Positions 31,301 through 43,183 of a DNA stretch of 64,000 nt are shown here, in pieces (position 1 is the first letter of the stretch; every line of letters begins with the position of its first letter). Both the position numbers and the translations under genes were made by a program. The DNA is from Prochilodus magdalenae (lineage: Eukaryota > Chordata > Actinopteri > Characiformes > Prochilodontidae): positions 124,001-188,000 of the forward strand of contig JAMWET010003146.1 of the NCBI GenBank assembly GCA_024036415.1, read 5' to 3'. A model generated the notes under the pieces. The model was not told the DNA's origin and made no database searches. It saw nothing but the letters and a program-made list of their open reading frames with translations.

Positions 31301-31960
31301 TATGTGGGCCAGTTTGCCAGTAGGCAGCACTGCTGTATCTGATCCAGAAATGGACCAGATCTGAGGTTTTACTTATGTGGGCCAGTTTGCCAGTAGGCAG
31401 CACTGCTGTATCTGATCCAGAAGTGGACCAGATCTGAGGTTTTACCTATGTGGGCCAGTTTGCCAGTAGGCAGCACTGCTGTATCTGTTCCAAAATTGGA
31501 CCAGATCTGAGGTTTTACCTATGTGGGCCAGTTTGCCAGTAGGCAGCACTGCTGTATCTGTTCCAGAAGTGGACCAGATCTGAGGTTTTACCTATGTGGG
31601 CCAGTTTGCCAGTAGGCAGCACTGCTGTATCTGTTCCAGAAGTGGACCAGATCTGAGGTTTTACCTATGTGGGCCAGTTTGCCAGTAGGCAGCACTGCTG
31701 TATCTGTTCCAGAAGTGGACCAGATCTGAGGTTTTACCTATGTGGGCCAGTTTGCCAGTAGGCAGCACTGCTGTATCAGTTCCAGAAGTGGACCAGATCT
31801 AAGGTTTTACCAATGTGGACCAGTTTGCCAGTAGGCAGCACTGCTGTATCTGTTCCAGAAGTGGACCAGATCTGAGGTTTTACCTATGTGGGCCAGTTTG
31901 CCAGTAGGCAGCACTGCTGTATCTGATCCAGAAGTGGACCAGATCTGTTTTGGATCATGT
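31301..31960 (+). repeat. 73-bp tandem array, about 9 copies
   Basis: Unit GCCAGTTTGCCAGTAGGCAG, then CACTGCTGTATCTGTTCCAG, then AAGTGGACCAGATCTGAGGT and TTTACCTATGTGG. Spacing is exactly 73 bp over consecutive copies, and identity between copies is very high. Diverged units resume at 32195-32390 beyond a SINE. Confidence 0.95.
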
Positions 31961-31987
31961 GGGCCAAATGAATGTTTAAAATATAAG

Positions 31988-32194
31988 TTGGTGTAGCTCA
32001 GCAGATAACACCGCTACCTGCCAGCGAGCCACCACCACATGTAGAAGACTGGGGTTTGAATCCCGGTCTGGGTAACTATGGTGTGCTACACCAATAAGAG
32101 TCCTTGGGCAAGACTCCTAACACTACATTGGCCTACCTGTAATATGATTGACCTTCTAAGTAGCTCTGGATAAGAGCGTCAGATAAATGTAAAT
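31988..32194 (+). mobile_element. tRNA-derived SINE inserted within the 73-bp array
   Basis: Head TTGGTGTAGCTCAGCAGATA, B-box-like GGGGTTTGAATCCCGG, body GCTACACCAATAAGAGTCC, tail GTAGCTCTGGATAAGAGCGT ending GATAAATGTAAAT. It is the best-preserved copy of the local SINE family. Confidence 0.88.
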
Positions 32195-32390
32195 ATGGGG
32201 GCCACTTTTGGCTCATATGCAGTTTTCCAGTAGGCAGCGCTGCTCTGTTTGTGCCAGAGGTGGACCAGATCTGTTTTGGTCCATATGGGCCACATGGGTT
32301 TTTATACATGAGTTATATACATGGCTCACATAAAGTGTGATACTAGTCAACACTGCTGTATCTGTTCCAGAAGTGTATGTATGTGTTGGC
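32195..32390 (+). repeat. Diverged remainder of the 73-bp array
   Basis: Segments TTTTCCAGTAGGCAGCGCTG and GAGGTGGACCAGATCTG are decayed copies of the 73-bp unit, separated from the main array by the SINE. Confidence 0.8.
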
Positions 32391-33180
32391 TGACAGTTAG
32401 TGGACACCAACTAGTCCTTCCTGCTAGGGTGTGGTTGCTATGGGAGGAACAGGGATGCATAAACAACAAATAGAGGAGTGAGGGTTAGTGTGGGTGTGGA
32501 TTAGATTTTGGTAATCGGCTCTACAAGCAGTTTGGTGGGAGTTGGGCCAAAGGAAACTATAGATTTTGAATGAGGGTAAAAAGAATGGGACTGTATGTGA
32601 TGAAAGAGTGATGGGGAGTGGGGGGGAAACGGGCGATTACGGGTCAGGCCAACATTGGATTTGTGCTTGGGGGTCTGCCCTGAGATAGTGTATGTGGAAC
32701 AGTGCCTGTCTTTGGAGCAGAAATGGAGTAGATGGGCGTGTACTTTTCCACCCCATTCATTCTAAATGGGAAAAGGTCACATGATGCGCATTTTTACAGA
32801 ACCGCCTATAAACTAGTGTAATTGTGGGGGAAAAAAAACAGGTTGGACCACTGGAAGTCACTCAGGACCGTTTCAGGAATGCTTTGTTGGTATTTAGGCT
32901 GTAATATCTAATGTAGCTTTAGTTATGTTATGGATTGAGCTTGGAAAAGCAGGTAGAGCTGCTGTGATCAGTGTTAATCACACTGAGTGCCTTTATGTGC
33001 AATTAATAATCCTGTAACTGGAGAAAATCAGATTCTGTCAGTAATCCGATCAACATGTGTGTAATCAGATAATGAGGAAACTCTGAGCCTGTGTTTATTT
33101 TTAATCATTGAGGCAGAAAATACCGTATGAACACGCATCACCTAGTAGATGAAGAGTATATAAATCTGTAGTTTTGTCAA
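32391..33180. other. Unannotated upstream stretch
   Basis: No gene or named repeat recognised. Confidence 0.5.
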
Positions 33181-33182
33181 GC

Positions 33183-33320
33183 AGGGCCGCATGGTGGTAT
33201 ACCTGATTGTCCTGGGTTCGATTCCCCGGTCGGGCAGCCAGGATCCTTTCTGTGTTGAGTTTGCATGTTCACCTTGTGTGGGCTTCCTCTGGGGACTCCA
33301 TATATTTCCAAGTACAGGTT
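33183..33320 (+). mobile_element. SINE-like interspersed repeat
   Basis: GGGCCGCATGGTGGTATACC, B-box-like GGGTTCGATTCCCC, then GTTGAGTTTGCATGTTCACC and GTGGGCTTCCTCTGGGG. This is a sequence pattern very widespread in teleost genomes. It is truncated at the 3' side. Confidence 0.65.
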
Positions 33321-36300
33321 TAGCATTTTTCACTTGGGTAAAAGGTTTGAGGTAGTGTTATGTTATACATCACATCCCGTACACCTGTGTATCATCTAGA
33401 ATTCCGAGTTTACTAGTTATAAATCTGAATTGCTCAGCCGTTCGAGCGCAATCTAGAAGCGGGACTATCTCTTTCCCAGTTTTCAACACTGCTCAATGCA
33501 GAGTTAAGTCAGCTAGCACGTGAGGTAGCTGATTAGCCAAACCAGATGACCAGTGACACATCAGACTTGGGCCAGAAGTAAATAAACTAAACATGAATCT
33601 GCTACAACGTCATCCCTTATCAGCCTATTTTAAAATACTTTGGACCAAAGGGAAATCAAACAAGCATGGATCTGCCACAACATAATTGTAAGAATTTGGC
33701 CAACACAGTCTGTTCTCTGATGGGCTACATATAACACAACGGACTTGGGCCAAAATTACTGGAGCATTTGAGTTTGAGTCTATTTTCTAACCTTGAGGTG
33801 AAGCTTTTTAGGTCTTCTTGCTAAGCTAATTGCTAATGAGGGTGTTGAAGCAAAAGAAGCTCAAGCTAACATCTCTACAAACATATGCTCAGGTTTACCA
33901 GCTCAGAATTGAGTCTTTATCCTCAAATCTTGCCTCCATGCATCATTAATGATTGTTTTAGGCTAATTGGTAAGCTAACATTAACGTCTGGTGCTAGCAA
34001 GGATATCAATTAAAAGTAGATTTAGCTTCCAAAAACACCAGTTTCACTCAGATTTCAGCCTATAGTCTCTGAACTTAAGTCAATGAGACACAAAATGAGC
34101 CTAATGTAATCCTCTTTAGGCCTTCTCGCTAAACTAACGCTTGTTGCTAATGCTAACCACCATGCTGAAGCAAAAGAGCTCAAGTTAACACCACCTCTGG
34201 GTTCGCTCTAAAGCTCAGACTTGTTTAAAACTCGAGTCTCCATCTTTAAAACTTCTCCCTATGAGCCAAAATGATTTAAACACCAGTTTAGTTAACACCT
34301 ACTTAGTTAAACCTGTTTTTATTTGCTTTGGCTAACAGCTAGCAGTACAGTCCAAACGTTTCAAACAAGTAAGCTAAATTAGCGCAGGCCTGCTGTGGAG
34401 GACGTAATCTTTTATAGGGGGTGGAGTCAACACAATAAATATTACCTGACATATATATATATATATATTCCTTGTCAGGTAATTTAACAGGACATTATAG
34501 CTTCTCCTATGGGAAATTACCTTGGAGAGTGTTGCCCTAATAACACCAACAGCTTGATTAGCGCTTAGCTAAAGCGTCAGCACAATATTGGTGTGGAAAT
34601 CTCTCACAAGAGGAATAAGCCACGTTTGGTGCCCCGAGCTCATAAGCATCACACAGCGTATTAATTAGCCCTTGCGCGAGTGTGCGCGAGAGTCGTGTGA
34701 GATGATTCTCCCACTGTTCCAGTGACCTCCATTCCTTTTATACATTCGCACAGTCGGCTAAGCGGGTCGATTTTAAGCTCGGAGGAAAGGACAAAAGAAG
34801 CCTTGGACGGCCGGCGATTTTTGACACTTCTACCGGCGATGGTGATTTGTGGCGAGCGAAAAGACTCCTTAATGCTCGCTCTCGGTTTATGAAAAGCCTG
34901 GGGGTGGCGGGAGTTCCCAGCAGACGCTAGGAGAAGTGAGAAGAGATTGGGTGGGAGAAAACAGATCAAAGGCCTATTTACAGGTCGATGGAAAAGCCAA
35001 GGGAGCTCGCTAGTCAATTATTTCGCTCTGCCGTGGACCCTCAGTCAAGCTACTTAGGTGCCGCTTATAGTACTTCCATGCAGGTGGTGGGATATTTGAC
35101 TCTTAGTCTACACTTTAAATGATTAGGATGGAAAGAACTTAAATGATTGACACATTTTTCCCCCCTTACACCCCACACTTGACTGGAGCACTAGCTTCTG
35201 TAGTTTTGGAGTTACTGGAGCTACAATGCTAATGTGGCTAAGTAACTAGCATAGCCACATGTCCAGTTTTAGGCTGGACAATCCGGTTTTTCAACTCACA
35301 GTCTTCCGTCTGGCATTGCACCTGGACAGACACCCATTAGTCCTCTTTTCGGCATGAACTATTTAAAATATTTATTAGCCAACAATATTATGTATCCTGT
35401 CATATTACATAAATATATAAAATAGGACATGGAAAACTGTAGAGACATATCATGACATGTTAGCTGATAGCATATATGAACATACCAGTCACTGTCGTAG
35501 CAGTAAATTAGGTTGATACAGTTTTCAAAAAGCTAATATTTGTGCTAAATCAGATATACTATAGATATAAGAGAATTTTTTTTTGCAGTCTAGTATATAA
35601 AAAAAAACATGTAGCTGTTAGCGAAAATTAGCATGGAATTCCTCTTCCACTGCCAAAACTGAAATGTTGGTAAATAGAATTATCTTATATCTAGTGGTGA
35701 CTTTTAAAACTGTTATTTTAGTTTATTTTAAGCAAATTTTAAGATTTTTGTGCTTTTTAAGTGATTTTTTGTGAGCTAAATTGTCTCACTATATTGGCAG
35801 ATACGTTGGCTTGTGCCAGTCATATTTCTTTAAATAAGCAAAATTATCTGCCAATAGAGGAAACTTGGTTTACTAAAGTCAACTAAAACAAGTCAATGGC
35901 ATCTAGAAATAAATGAAATAACTTTAAAATTAAATCAAAACAATCTTAAAATGAGAAATTAAAAATGTCTCAACTGGATATAGGATCATTTTACTTGTCA
36001 AAGTTATTCGCAAAAGGCTTAAGTGAATTTAGGCACTAAATCTGTTACTGCTGATCCACTTCTGGAGTACAGGGGAAATTGTCTATCACTTTAAATACAC
36101 CTCATGTAACTCTCAATTTGATTGTATTCGACCGGATATGTTCATTGAGCACCTTTGCTGTAGTTTATAAGTGGAACCTGAAAATAGCTGTGCATCCTTC
36201 GATTCCTTGATTGATGCTCCTCAGAATCCCGAGTGTAAAGGTTAGGAGTACAGTTTTACAGCTCCCTGGTATTTGGTAGTTGAGGACCTGATGACTTCTA

Positions 36301-36893
36301 CCCAGGTGATTCTGAATGTGTCTCGAGACCGTGTTGCTCTGGAAACGGCTTTATATTAAAATGAGAAGACAGAGATGTATATAAAATGCTGCTAGACGCG
36401 CGCCGCTGTCTATAAAAAGGACGTCTACCACTCACGATTATTCAGGCGGGCCTTTGAAGGCCACAGTGTTGCAGAATTTTCTTTTTTACTCTCTTCCTGT
36501 TTCGCTCATGGAGGCTAAATCAGGCGAGTTCAATCAGTTATTTTCCTTATATCAGACATAGTCCATCAAAAGTCTAATTTACACAGGTTTCCTCAGGGTC
36601 AATACAGTCGACCAACCAATAAGAACTCTGGTCATTGTGCAAACTGCATCCCGACATTCTCAGAGTCGATTTAATCTTAAATCCTCTAAAAGACCTGTGG
36701 TCTCCCACACTTTGGTTCAACCAAATTCATAGTTTAATATTGTTTTCATGTGGGTCGGTCGTCGATGTTCTTGCACTATAGTACTAAGCATGGAACATAC
36801 TGTGCTGTCAACAAATCCCAGATGCTAGCTTAGTTTCTGATCTATGTGCTAAGAAATACTAAACACTAGCCTTAGCACTGAAAACAAACCGTA
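33321..36893. other. Unannotated AT-rich stretch
   Basis: No gene recognised. About 33800-34010 and 34110-34330 look like diverged copies of one another (CTTCT.GCTAA..TAA and GAAGCAAAAGA.GCTCAAG). A short (AT)n run sits near 34453-34470. The 118-residue minus frame at 34661-35017 has no family likeness. The part near 35760-35880 contains an inverted-repeat-like segment around TTATCTGCCAATAGAG, echoed near 38255. Confidence 0.5.
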
Positions 36894-37132
36894 GCTGTCC
36901 AAAGAAAAACAGGTATCTCCAAAACGGCATTTTTACAAGAGAGGCCAAAAACCTCATTTTATTTGAATGGAAGTCAATGGAACCAGACATCTTTCCAAGC
37001 AGTTATAGGCCATTTCTGTTGGTCCATTCTTCATGGAGTTTCCACACAGTGTAAACAGCAGCTCATGTGATCACATGATGCATAAAAGTAAAAATCAACA
37101 AAAATGGAGATACATGTTTTTCTTTGGACAGC
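36894..37132. mobile_element. Small TIR MITE, copy 2 (239 bp)
   Basis: Terminal inverted repeats of about 30 bp: GCTGTCCAAAGAAAAACAGG at the left and TGTTTTTCTTTGGACAGC at the right. Includes GTCAATGGAACCAGAC and GGCCATTTCTGTTGG, as in the shorter copy at 18924-19103. No coding capacity. Confidence 0.85.
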
Positions 37133-39464
37133 GATGACATGTAAGGAAAAGTGTAATTCTGGCTTTACCCAACGCAAAATCTGTCATTTGTCTTTCTGTT
37201 TGGCTTCTCGGTGAGATATCTGGAAAGCCAGCTAATCTATTTCAAGCTCTGTTATCCTGTTCATCCATCAAAGATTGTTTTTTAACAATCAGCCTACAGT
37301 GCAGAATAACCATATATCTAGGTAGGTGAAATGATCTTAAATTTTTTTTAATTTAGTTTATATACCTTAAAAGATTCATTGTGAGATTGTTTTTGTGAGA
37401 TTCATTTTTAACATGACCTACTAACCCAGACACGTTTTTGCTTGTTCATTGTCAGTAAACCAAATATTCTCACTATGAAAGTTGCTTGACTATATTCAAT
37501 ACTTATGCTAAACATTAGCACTTATAGCTTATAGTCTTTTTAATTTCACTCATAACACCTTCTTCAGTAGGAGGACCTTTCGTCTCTCATCTCTCATAAA
37601 TAATGAACTGCTAAATAAAACCAGATTAGTCCATATTTACATTATTTTTGGATGAAGAGAAGAATTGATAAAGACTGAAACTGCATTATTGGAATCTGAA
37701 ATCATTATCTCTGGTTTATCAGCAGGCAGATTAAGTGACTGTACTGATCCTTAAATAAAGATAATCTCAGCTGTAGACGAATAAATAAACATATCTGTAA
37801 TTTAGGTTCTAAAATAATGGAATTATAATAAAACAAACGTCTTCGCTCCGTTTCTCTTTCACCGCACACAGCCGTTATGTCTAAACGGAAGTCAGCTCCC
37901 TCGTTTGGAGCAGTGTTGGATGTCTGACTACATGACGAGCAGAACTCGGTTTAACTTGTTCAGATTCTCTTCTTCTAAAGCTCCTCCAGACTTTCTCTGA
38001 GACATCGCTCCACCCGTGTTTCTCAGCTTCACAGCTTCAGCTTCCTTCAGCGGTGAACCTCCAGCGCACCTCGGTCCAGCGATTTAATTTTTAGCAAGTG
38101 TCACAGCAGATTAAATATTTTTTAGCCATTTTATTCATGCGTCACATGTCCCAGCTAGTTCCTTACATATATATTTATTATTCCCCCTTTAATAATTATC
38201 GACTCGTCGACTTCTAGAGGGCAGCCCTACTTAAATGTGCTTGAAACGAGTAAAATTATCTCCCAATAAAGTGAGAATTTTTGGCTTACTAAAATCACTT
38301 AAAAAGTAAAAAAGTAAAATGAAAGGAGGAGCTAAAAAGCATCTCTAAATGAAACTTAATCATATCAGAGAAAAAAAAAATGAAAAAGTGCTTCAGCTCA
38401 GCGCGAGGTACTGCAGCGTTATTCAAGTTTTTTGTGCGTCAGTGCCAAAAGTGGTGTCGTTCCATATCTAGTAAAAATGAAAGACCCTCGCAGGCCTCTG
38501 GTGGCGTTATACGAGAGGTAGAACAGAACCGCAGCCTTCCTTCAGTCGCGCGCACCCGGAGAGTCGTTCCCCGCCGAGCCTGCTCAGTGCTAACTCCTCG
38601 TTTGGCCTCGGTGCCCTCTGATGTCTTTCATGTCTGCTGTCATTCTCCGCTTTGCCCACACAGTCTAAAGGCTGATGCTATTCTCTCCCGGCTAATGAGT
38701 GTCATTGTGTCTCAGTCTTCCTCCTGCAGACACACACACACAAACACACTGACGCGCACGCACACACACACCTGAACATACCGAGTCACCCTCATAACCA
38801 GCCGCTGGGTACGGCAAATGCCATTTCATTAAAATTTCAGGCCTTTAAATCCATCTAACTCCGACGCCAAGAGATCTGTGTTCCCTATGCCTTGGCAGTC
38901 ATTATCTCGGGTTGTCATGACAGAATGTGGCCAGATGACCCACACACGGTGTCCTCAAGGTACTGCACAAGTCCCCATTCAAGCATTGCTGAAACAGCAT
39001 CACTTTTACAAGTGTATATAGAACAACACTGATTTGCACTGAGGACCCAAGGCCACTGAATTCTAGGAACAACCGTTCTACAGTGCAGCGGTGCTCCGGT
39101 TCTGTGGTTGTTCTGTTGAAAAGTAATTTAACTCCAGTGGCTCAAAAGTCACGGTCACACTAAACACTAGCAATGCATGTCTCACTGTGAAATGGACCAA
39201 CGCAGGACCAGAAATCTGGCTATTATGGCTAGCTTATGACCCAAAGTCCTAGGTTCCTAGAAAGCTAGCTTTAATTCCTAGTAGAGCTCCTAGCAAGCTC
39301 GCTAAATACAGTATAACGCTGGGTTGCTAGCAGTAACGACATGCCATCTGAAGAAGCTCTTGACTAGAGTGGGCCTTGAAAGTTTGTGAATCCTTTATAC
39401 CATAGGCTTGTCCACATTTCTGCATAAATATTAGCTAGAACTTGAAATATAAACATTAGAAACA
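37133..39464. other. Unannotated stretch
   Basis: A (CA)-rich run at 38732-38772 is the only named feature. The 131-residue plus frame at 38380-38775 ends inside that run and shows no recognisable family. Confidence 0.5.
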
Positions 39465-39468
39465 TTAT

Positions 39469-39564
39469 ATGTGTGTATGCGTGTGTGTGTGTGCGTATGT
39501 GTTTGCGTATGTGTGTGCGTATGTGCCGATGTGTGTGCGTGTGTGTGTGTGTGCGCGTATGCGT

Positions 39565-39595
<31 letters not shown>

Positions 39596-39677
39596 CGTAT
39601 GGGTGTGTGCGCGTGTGCGTATGCATATGCGTATGCGTGTTCGTGTGTGTGTGCGTATGCGTGTGTGTGCGTATGTG

Positions 39678-39715
<38 letters not shown>

Positions 39716-39867
39716 TGTGTGTGTTTGTGCGTATGGGTGTGTGCGCGTATACGCGTGTGTGTGTACGTGTGTGTGCGTACGTGTGTGTGCGCGCGTGCGC
39801 ATGAGTGTGTGTGTGTGCGTATGTGCGTATGAGTGTGTGTGTGTGTGTGTGCGCGTATGTGTGCATG

Positions 39868-39902
<35 letters not shown>

Positions 39903-40068
39903 TTGTGTTTGTGTGTGTGTGCGTGTGTGTGCATGTGTGTGTGTACGTACGTGTGCGCGCGCGCGTGTGTGCGTGCATGCATGTGTGTGTGCAGGTGTGT
40001 CTGTGTGTGCGTGTGCGTGTGTATGCGTATGCGTGCGTGTGTGTGTGTGCGCGTGTGTGTGTGCGCGT
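39469..40068. repeat. 600-bp GT-rich microsatellite
   Basis: Alternating purine-pyrimidine tract, mostly (GT)n broken by GC and AT steps (GTGTGCGTATGTGTGTGCG). All six frames give low-complexity Cys/Val or His/Thr open frames; these are artefacts. Such alternation favours left-handed Z-DNA. Confidence 0.97.
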
Positions 40069-41095
40069 GTTCTGAACACTGAACAGTTTAGTCTAATAGC
40101 TCTTGGGAAGAAGCTGTTGCACAGTTTGGATGTGAGGGCCCTTTAGCTGCTTAGAAGATACCCTGGGATTCTTTGTGACCTTGGAGACTACTACAGGCCT
40201 TGCTCTTGGCCTCTTGATCTTTGTTGGTCAACCGGTCCTGTCTGGAGGTCTTCCCATTTTTCTCCGTTTTCCACCAAATTATGGAAAGTAGTATCAGTAA
40301 GAGTATTGATATGGTATCAGTATTGTGTTAATGAAACCCTAACATCACCTATCCTCACTAACAGTGTAGCACAGTAACGGTAACACTCATCAACGGTGGC
40401 TCTTGTTGGTATATAAAACCCATCAAAGTCATATGACTTGGTGGAGATCTAATGCAAGAGAATAGTAGGATCATTTATTATGGAATTATGTACCATAACA
40501 AATATGGTTGCCATGTTTAGTTGCACCAAATATGGCTAGCAACAAATAGAAGCCCATTTATACAATAGCAGGTTAGCAGCATTCATCGCCCCAATGGTTT
40601 AGAGAGCTGTGACTGACTACAGCTGAGAAGGCTTGCATCCTCTCAGGAGGACGAGGCTGAGTGGCATCTTCAAACCGTGCTGGTGTTTGAGTTTGACAGC
40701 AAAACCATCAATTTATTCCATAGAGATGCTGTTAATAACACGCTGCCGCGGCGTGCTTTTAGTCAGAGCATCCGCTCCATGTGCCGGTGCATCTGGTTGA
40801 TCCGTGAAACCAAAACAGCGTCTGCTGAGGACCGTTCGGGTTAGTCATGGGTTAGTGGGCATTACCTAATTGAGCTGTTAGCTCTCTCGTGTGCTCTTCG
40901 AGGGCGGCCGCTCTGTGTCAGTGAACCGCGCTGTTCACGTGGCTAGGCCCATTTCGGTCACTTCTCTGGGGGCTTGGAAACACGCTGTTTGCGGACCATG
41001 CTAGACAATGGGTGGGCTGTTGATTGGCCGACGCTTGGGGCGATGAAAGCTGGGACCGAGATCAATTCCTTACAAGCCCCCAATGGCATCTTGAC
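40069..41095. other. Unannotated stretch
   Basis: No gene or named repeat recognised. Mildly GC-rich around 40740-41060. Confidence 0.5.
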
Positions 41096-41396
41096 AGAAT
41101 GTATTCCTGTGGGCAGCGTCCTGGGGGCAGTGTCCTGTGCGAAGGGTCCTCTGGGTAGAGTCCTGTGACCACTTCTTAAGGACTAGAGGACAGCTAATAC
41201 CAACAGCAGCAGCAGATGAGCTATCATGTCTGACTGTACATCTACAGGGGGGATAGTCAAGGTAGGAGTGTCTTACAGAGTGGACAACTCTGTCTTATCC
41301 ACTCGCACCACCACACACACCACTACCACCACACCAACCAATAGTGCCAATACACAATGGTGCTGTGGGGGTCCTGACCATTGAAGAACAGGGGTA
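41096..41396. mobile_element. Partial internal copy of the fold-back MITE
   Basis: Matches the interior of 10373-11077: GTGGGCAGCGTCCTG repeats, GGACTAGAGGA, CAGCAGATGAGCTATC, AGGTAGGAGTGTCT and GGGGGTCCTGACC. The terminal inverted repeats are missing. Confidence 0.75.
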
Positions 41397-41449
41397 TGGG
41401 TCTGTACCTGTGGATGGGTGGAATTATAAGTGAAGTGCGATAACATCCA

Positions 41450-41905
41450 GGCCTTCCTGGAGGTGGAGTGACACCAGGCCTTCTGGATGTGTGACAACAA
41501 ACCGTTCATCTTGGTGCTGACCACACGGATTCGTTGGTCGTCTCCACCAAGACTAAAGCGGGACTCGAAACTGAAGATGACCTGCTGCCATTCTGAGACA
41601 CTCCATTACAGTCTAGTATGACACCACTGCAGTCTTTGGTGACGGTGACGTGGTGTTAAGGACAGTCGTCGTAAAGGTCTACGTGCATGTAGTCCTGCGT
41701 GGTGCAGCCATCTGCCAATGGTGCTGCACTAACAGGATGACTCATGGAGGGCATCACTGCTCACACAGTGATAAGGCCAGTCCTTGCTTACGTCACATGC
41801 ACGGTCTCCCGATGCCACACCTACCCATAAAGTTTCATTCCTGTCGGTTGATTGTTTCTGGGAGCAGCTACTTGTGCAACTATTCGTTTGAGTGTATAGA
41901 ATTAT
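41450..41905 (-). mobile_element. Tc1/mariner-like transposon relic B
   Basis: Minus-oriented copy of the element seen at 26040-26730, with shared segments GGTGGAGTGACACCAGGCCT, GACGGTGACGTGGTGTTAAG and AACAGGATGACTCATGGAGG. It keeps an outer segment (TCATTCCTGTCGGTTGATTG) also seen inverted in relic F. No intact frame. Confidence 0.72.
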
Positions 41906-41967
41906 TGGTGATGTGTATGCACCTATCCAGCGTGTTACAGCTTTGCTCTAGCTTTGAAGTTACAAGT

Positions 41968-42345
41968 GTGTCAGGGTTTCTCAGAGGAGTTTGCCCCAGG
42001 ACTCTTCATGTACTGGCCACCAGAGGTCAGCATCACAAGAGTTCTAGTCAATGCTCCAGTACTTTTCCACCCCTGCCCCTCTCACCTGCATACAGTCTTC
42101 CCTGCCATTACCTTCCCTTTAAAAGGCCCTTCCTTCGCCTTTAGGATTGTGGAGCATTGACTAATGTCAGCTCATGGTACTTGTGGCCTTGGAAGATCTT
42201 TTTGAGTTTCATGAGTTTCATCTTCTGAGCTTTGTGGTTTTTGGACATTGGTGTTTGTGTTTTAACACCTGGGTTTTCCATTTTGTCCTGTTTTGTGTTC
42301 CTTTTGCCCCATTAAAACCTGCCTATGGATCCTATCCTATTCCTA
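41968..42345 (+). mobile_element. Possible LTR-like segment
   Basis: Starts near TGTCAGGGTTTCTCAGAGGA, continues through T-rich promoter-like sequence and ends in CCCATTAAAACCTGCCTATG. It looks like a retroelement terminal repeat or untranslated region. No pair or target duplication was found. Confidence 0.3.
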
Positions 42346-43183
42346 CAAAGTGTTGTAGGGAGGCACAGTACACAGCAGAAACGAGTGACTCAGAAAAGAG
42401 CTCATATATGTATTTTAAAAAAATGAATTGCTGTCATAAAGATAATAATGTAACTGGCATCATTTTAAACTCAGGAGTGAGGGAATTTCATCCGTGTAAC
42501 GCATCCACAAGGCTGTCTACTTTTTGACCACTTCCGTCCTCATTAGGTGGACCCCTTGCTCATTGTTAGGCTAAAGCGGAGGGGCATGTTATATTGTAAG
42601 CAATTCATTAGAGCGATACTGACGTGACATGTTGGACATAGCTGAGATGCCTAATTGTGATTTCCCTGGTAGCACCGGGCATGCATAATTGATAAAGCCA
42701 AGCCGGCGCTTCAGCTCAGGCCTCGGCCGCCCCCTGCTAGATGTGTGTATAATTTAAAAGGACTTTTGAATTGAGTTGACGAGGATCAAAGACCACTAGG
42801 AATGGGTAGCTGAGGCAAGCCTGAATCTTAGGTACGGCTGGGTGAGTCACGGCACTGAGGTAGCAAGGGGAGAAGCAGGGGGGCGCCTGTGCCTTACAGC
42901 GGGGGACGGAATAGGGGCGAGATATGGATTTGGGTTCACAAGTAGAGCAAGGCTGCCAGAGCTTTGGTGGACTGGAGTGGATTGATTTTGGCTAGCTTCA
43001 AAAAGCTTGCACGTAAGAAAGTCTTGCACATCAAAGGAGCAAGGCCCTAGTTACGGAGTGGCCCTTGACTGCCCTTTCACTTCCCCAGCCCATATAAATA
43101 CCTAAAGCCTTTGTTTTTTATTTATGCATGATTAAATCATTAAGATCATGTAAATATTCTCTGGTAATTGGAACCAGACATTA
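42346..43183. other. Unannotated stretch
   Basis: No gene or named repeat recognised. Confidence 0.5.

Noticed and set aside
39364..40146. Long Cys/Val and His/Thr open frames in several frames on both strands
   Set aside because: Direct translation of a GT-rich microsatellite.
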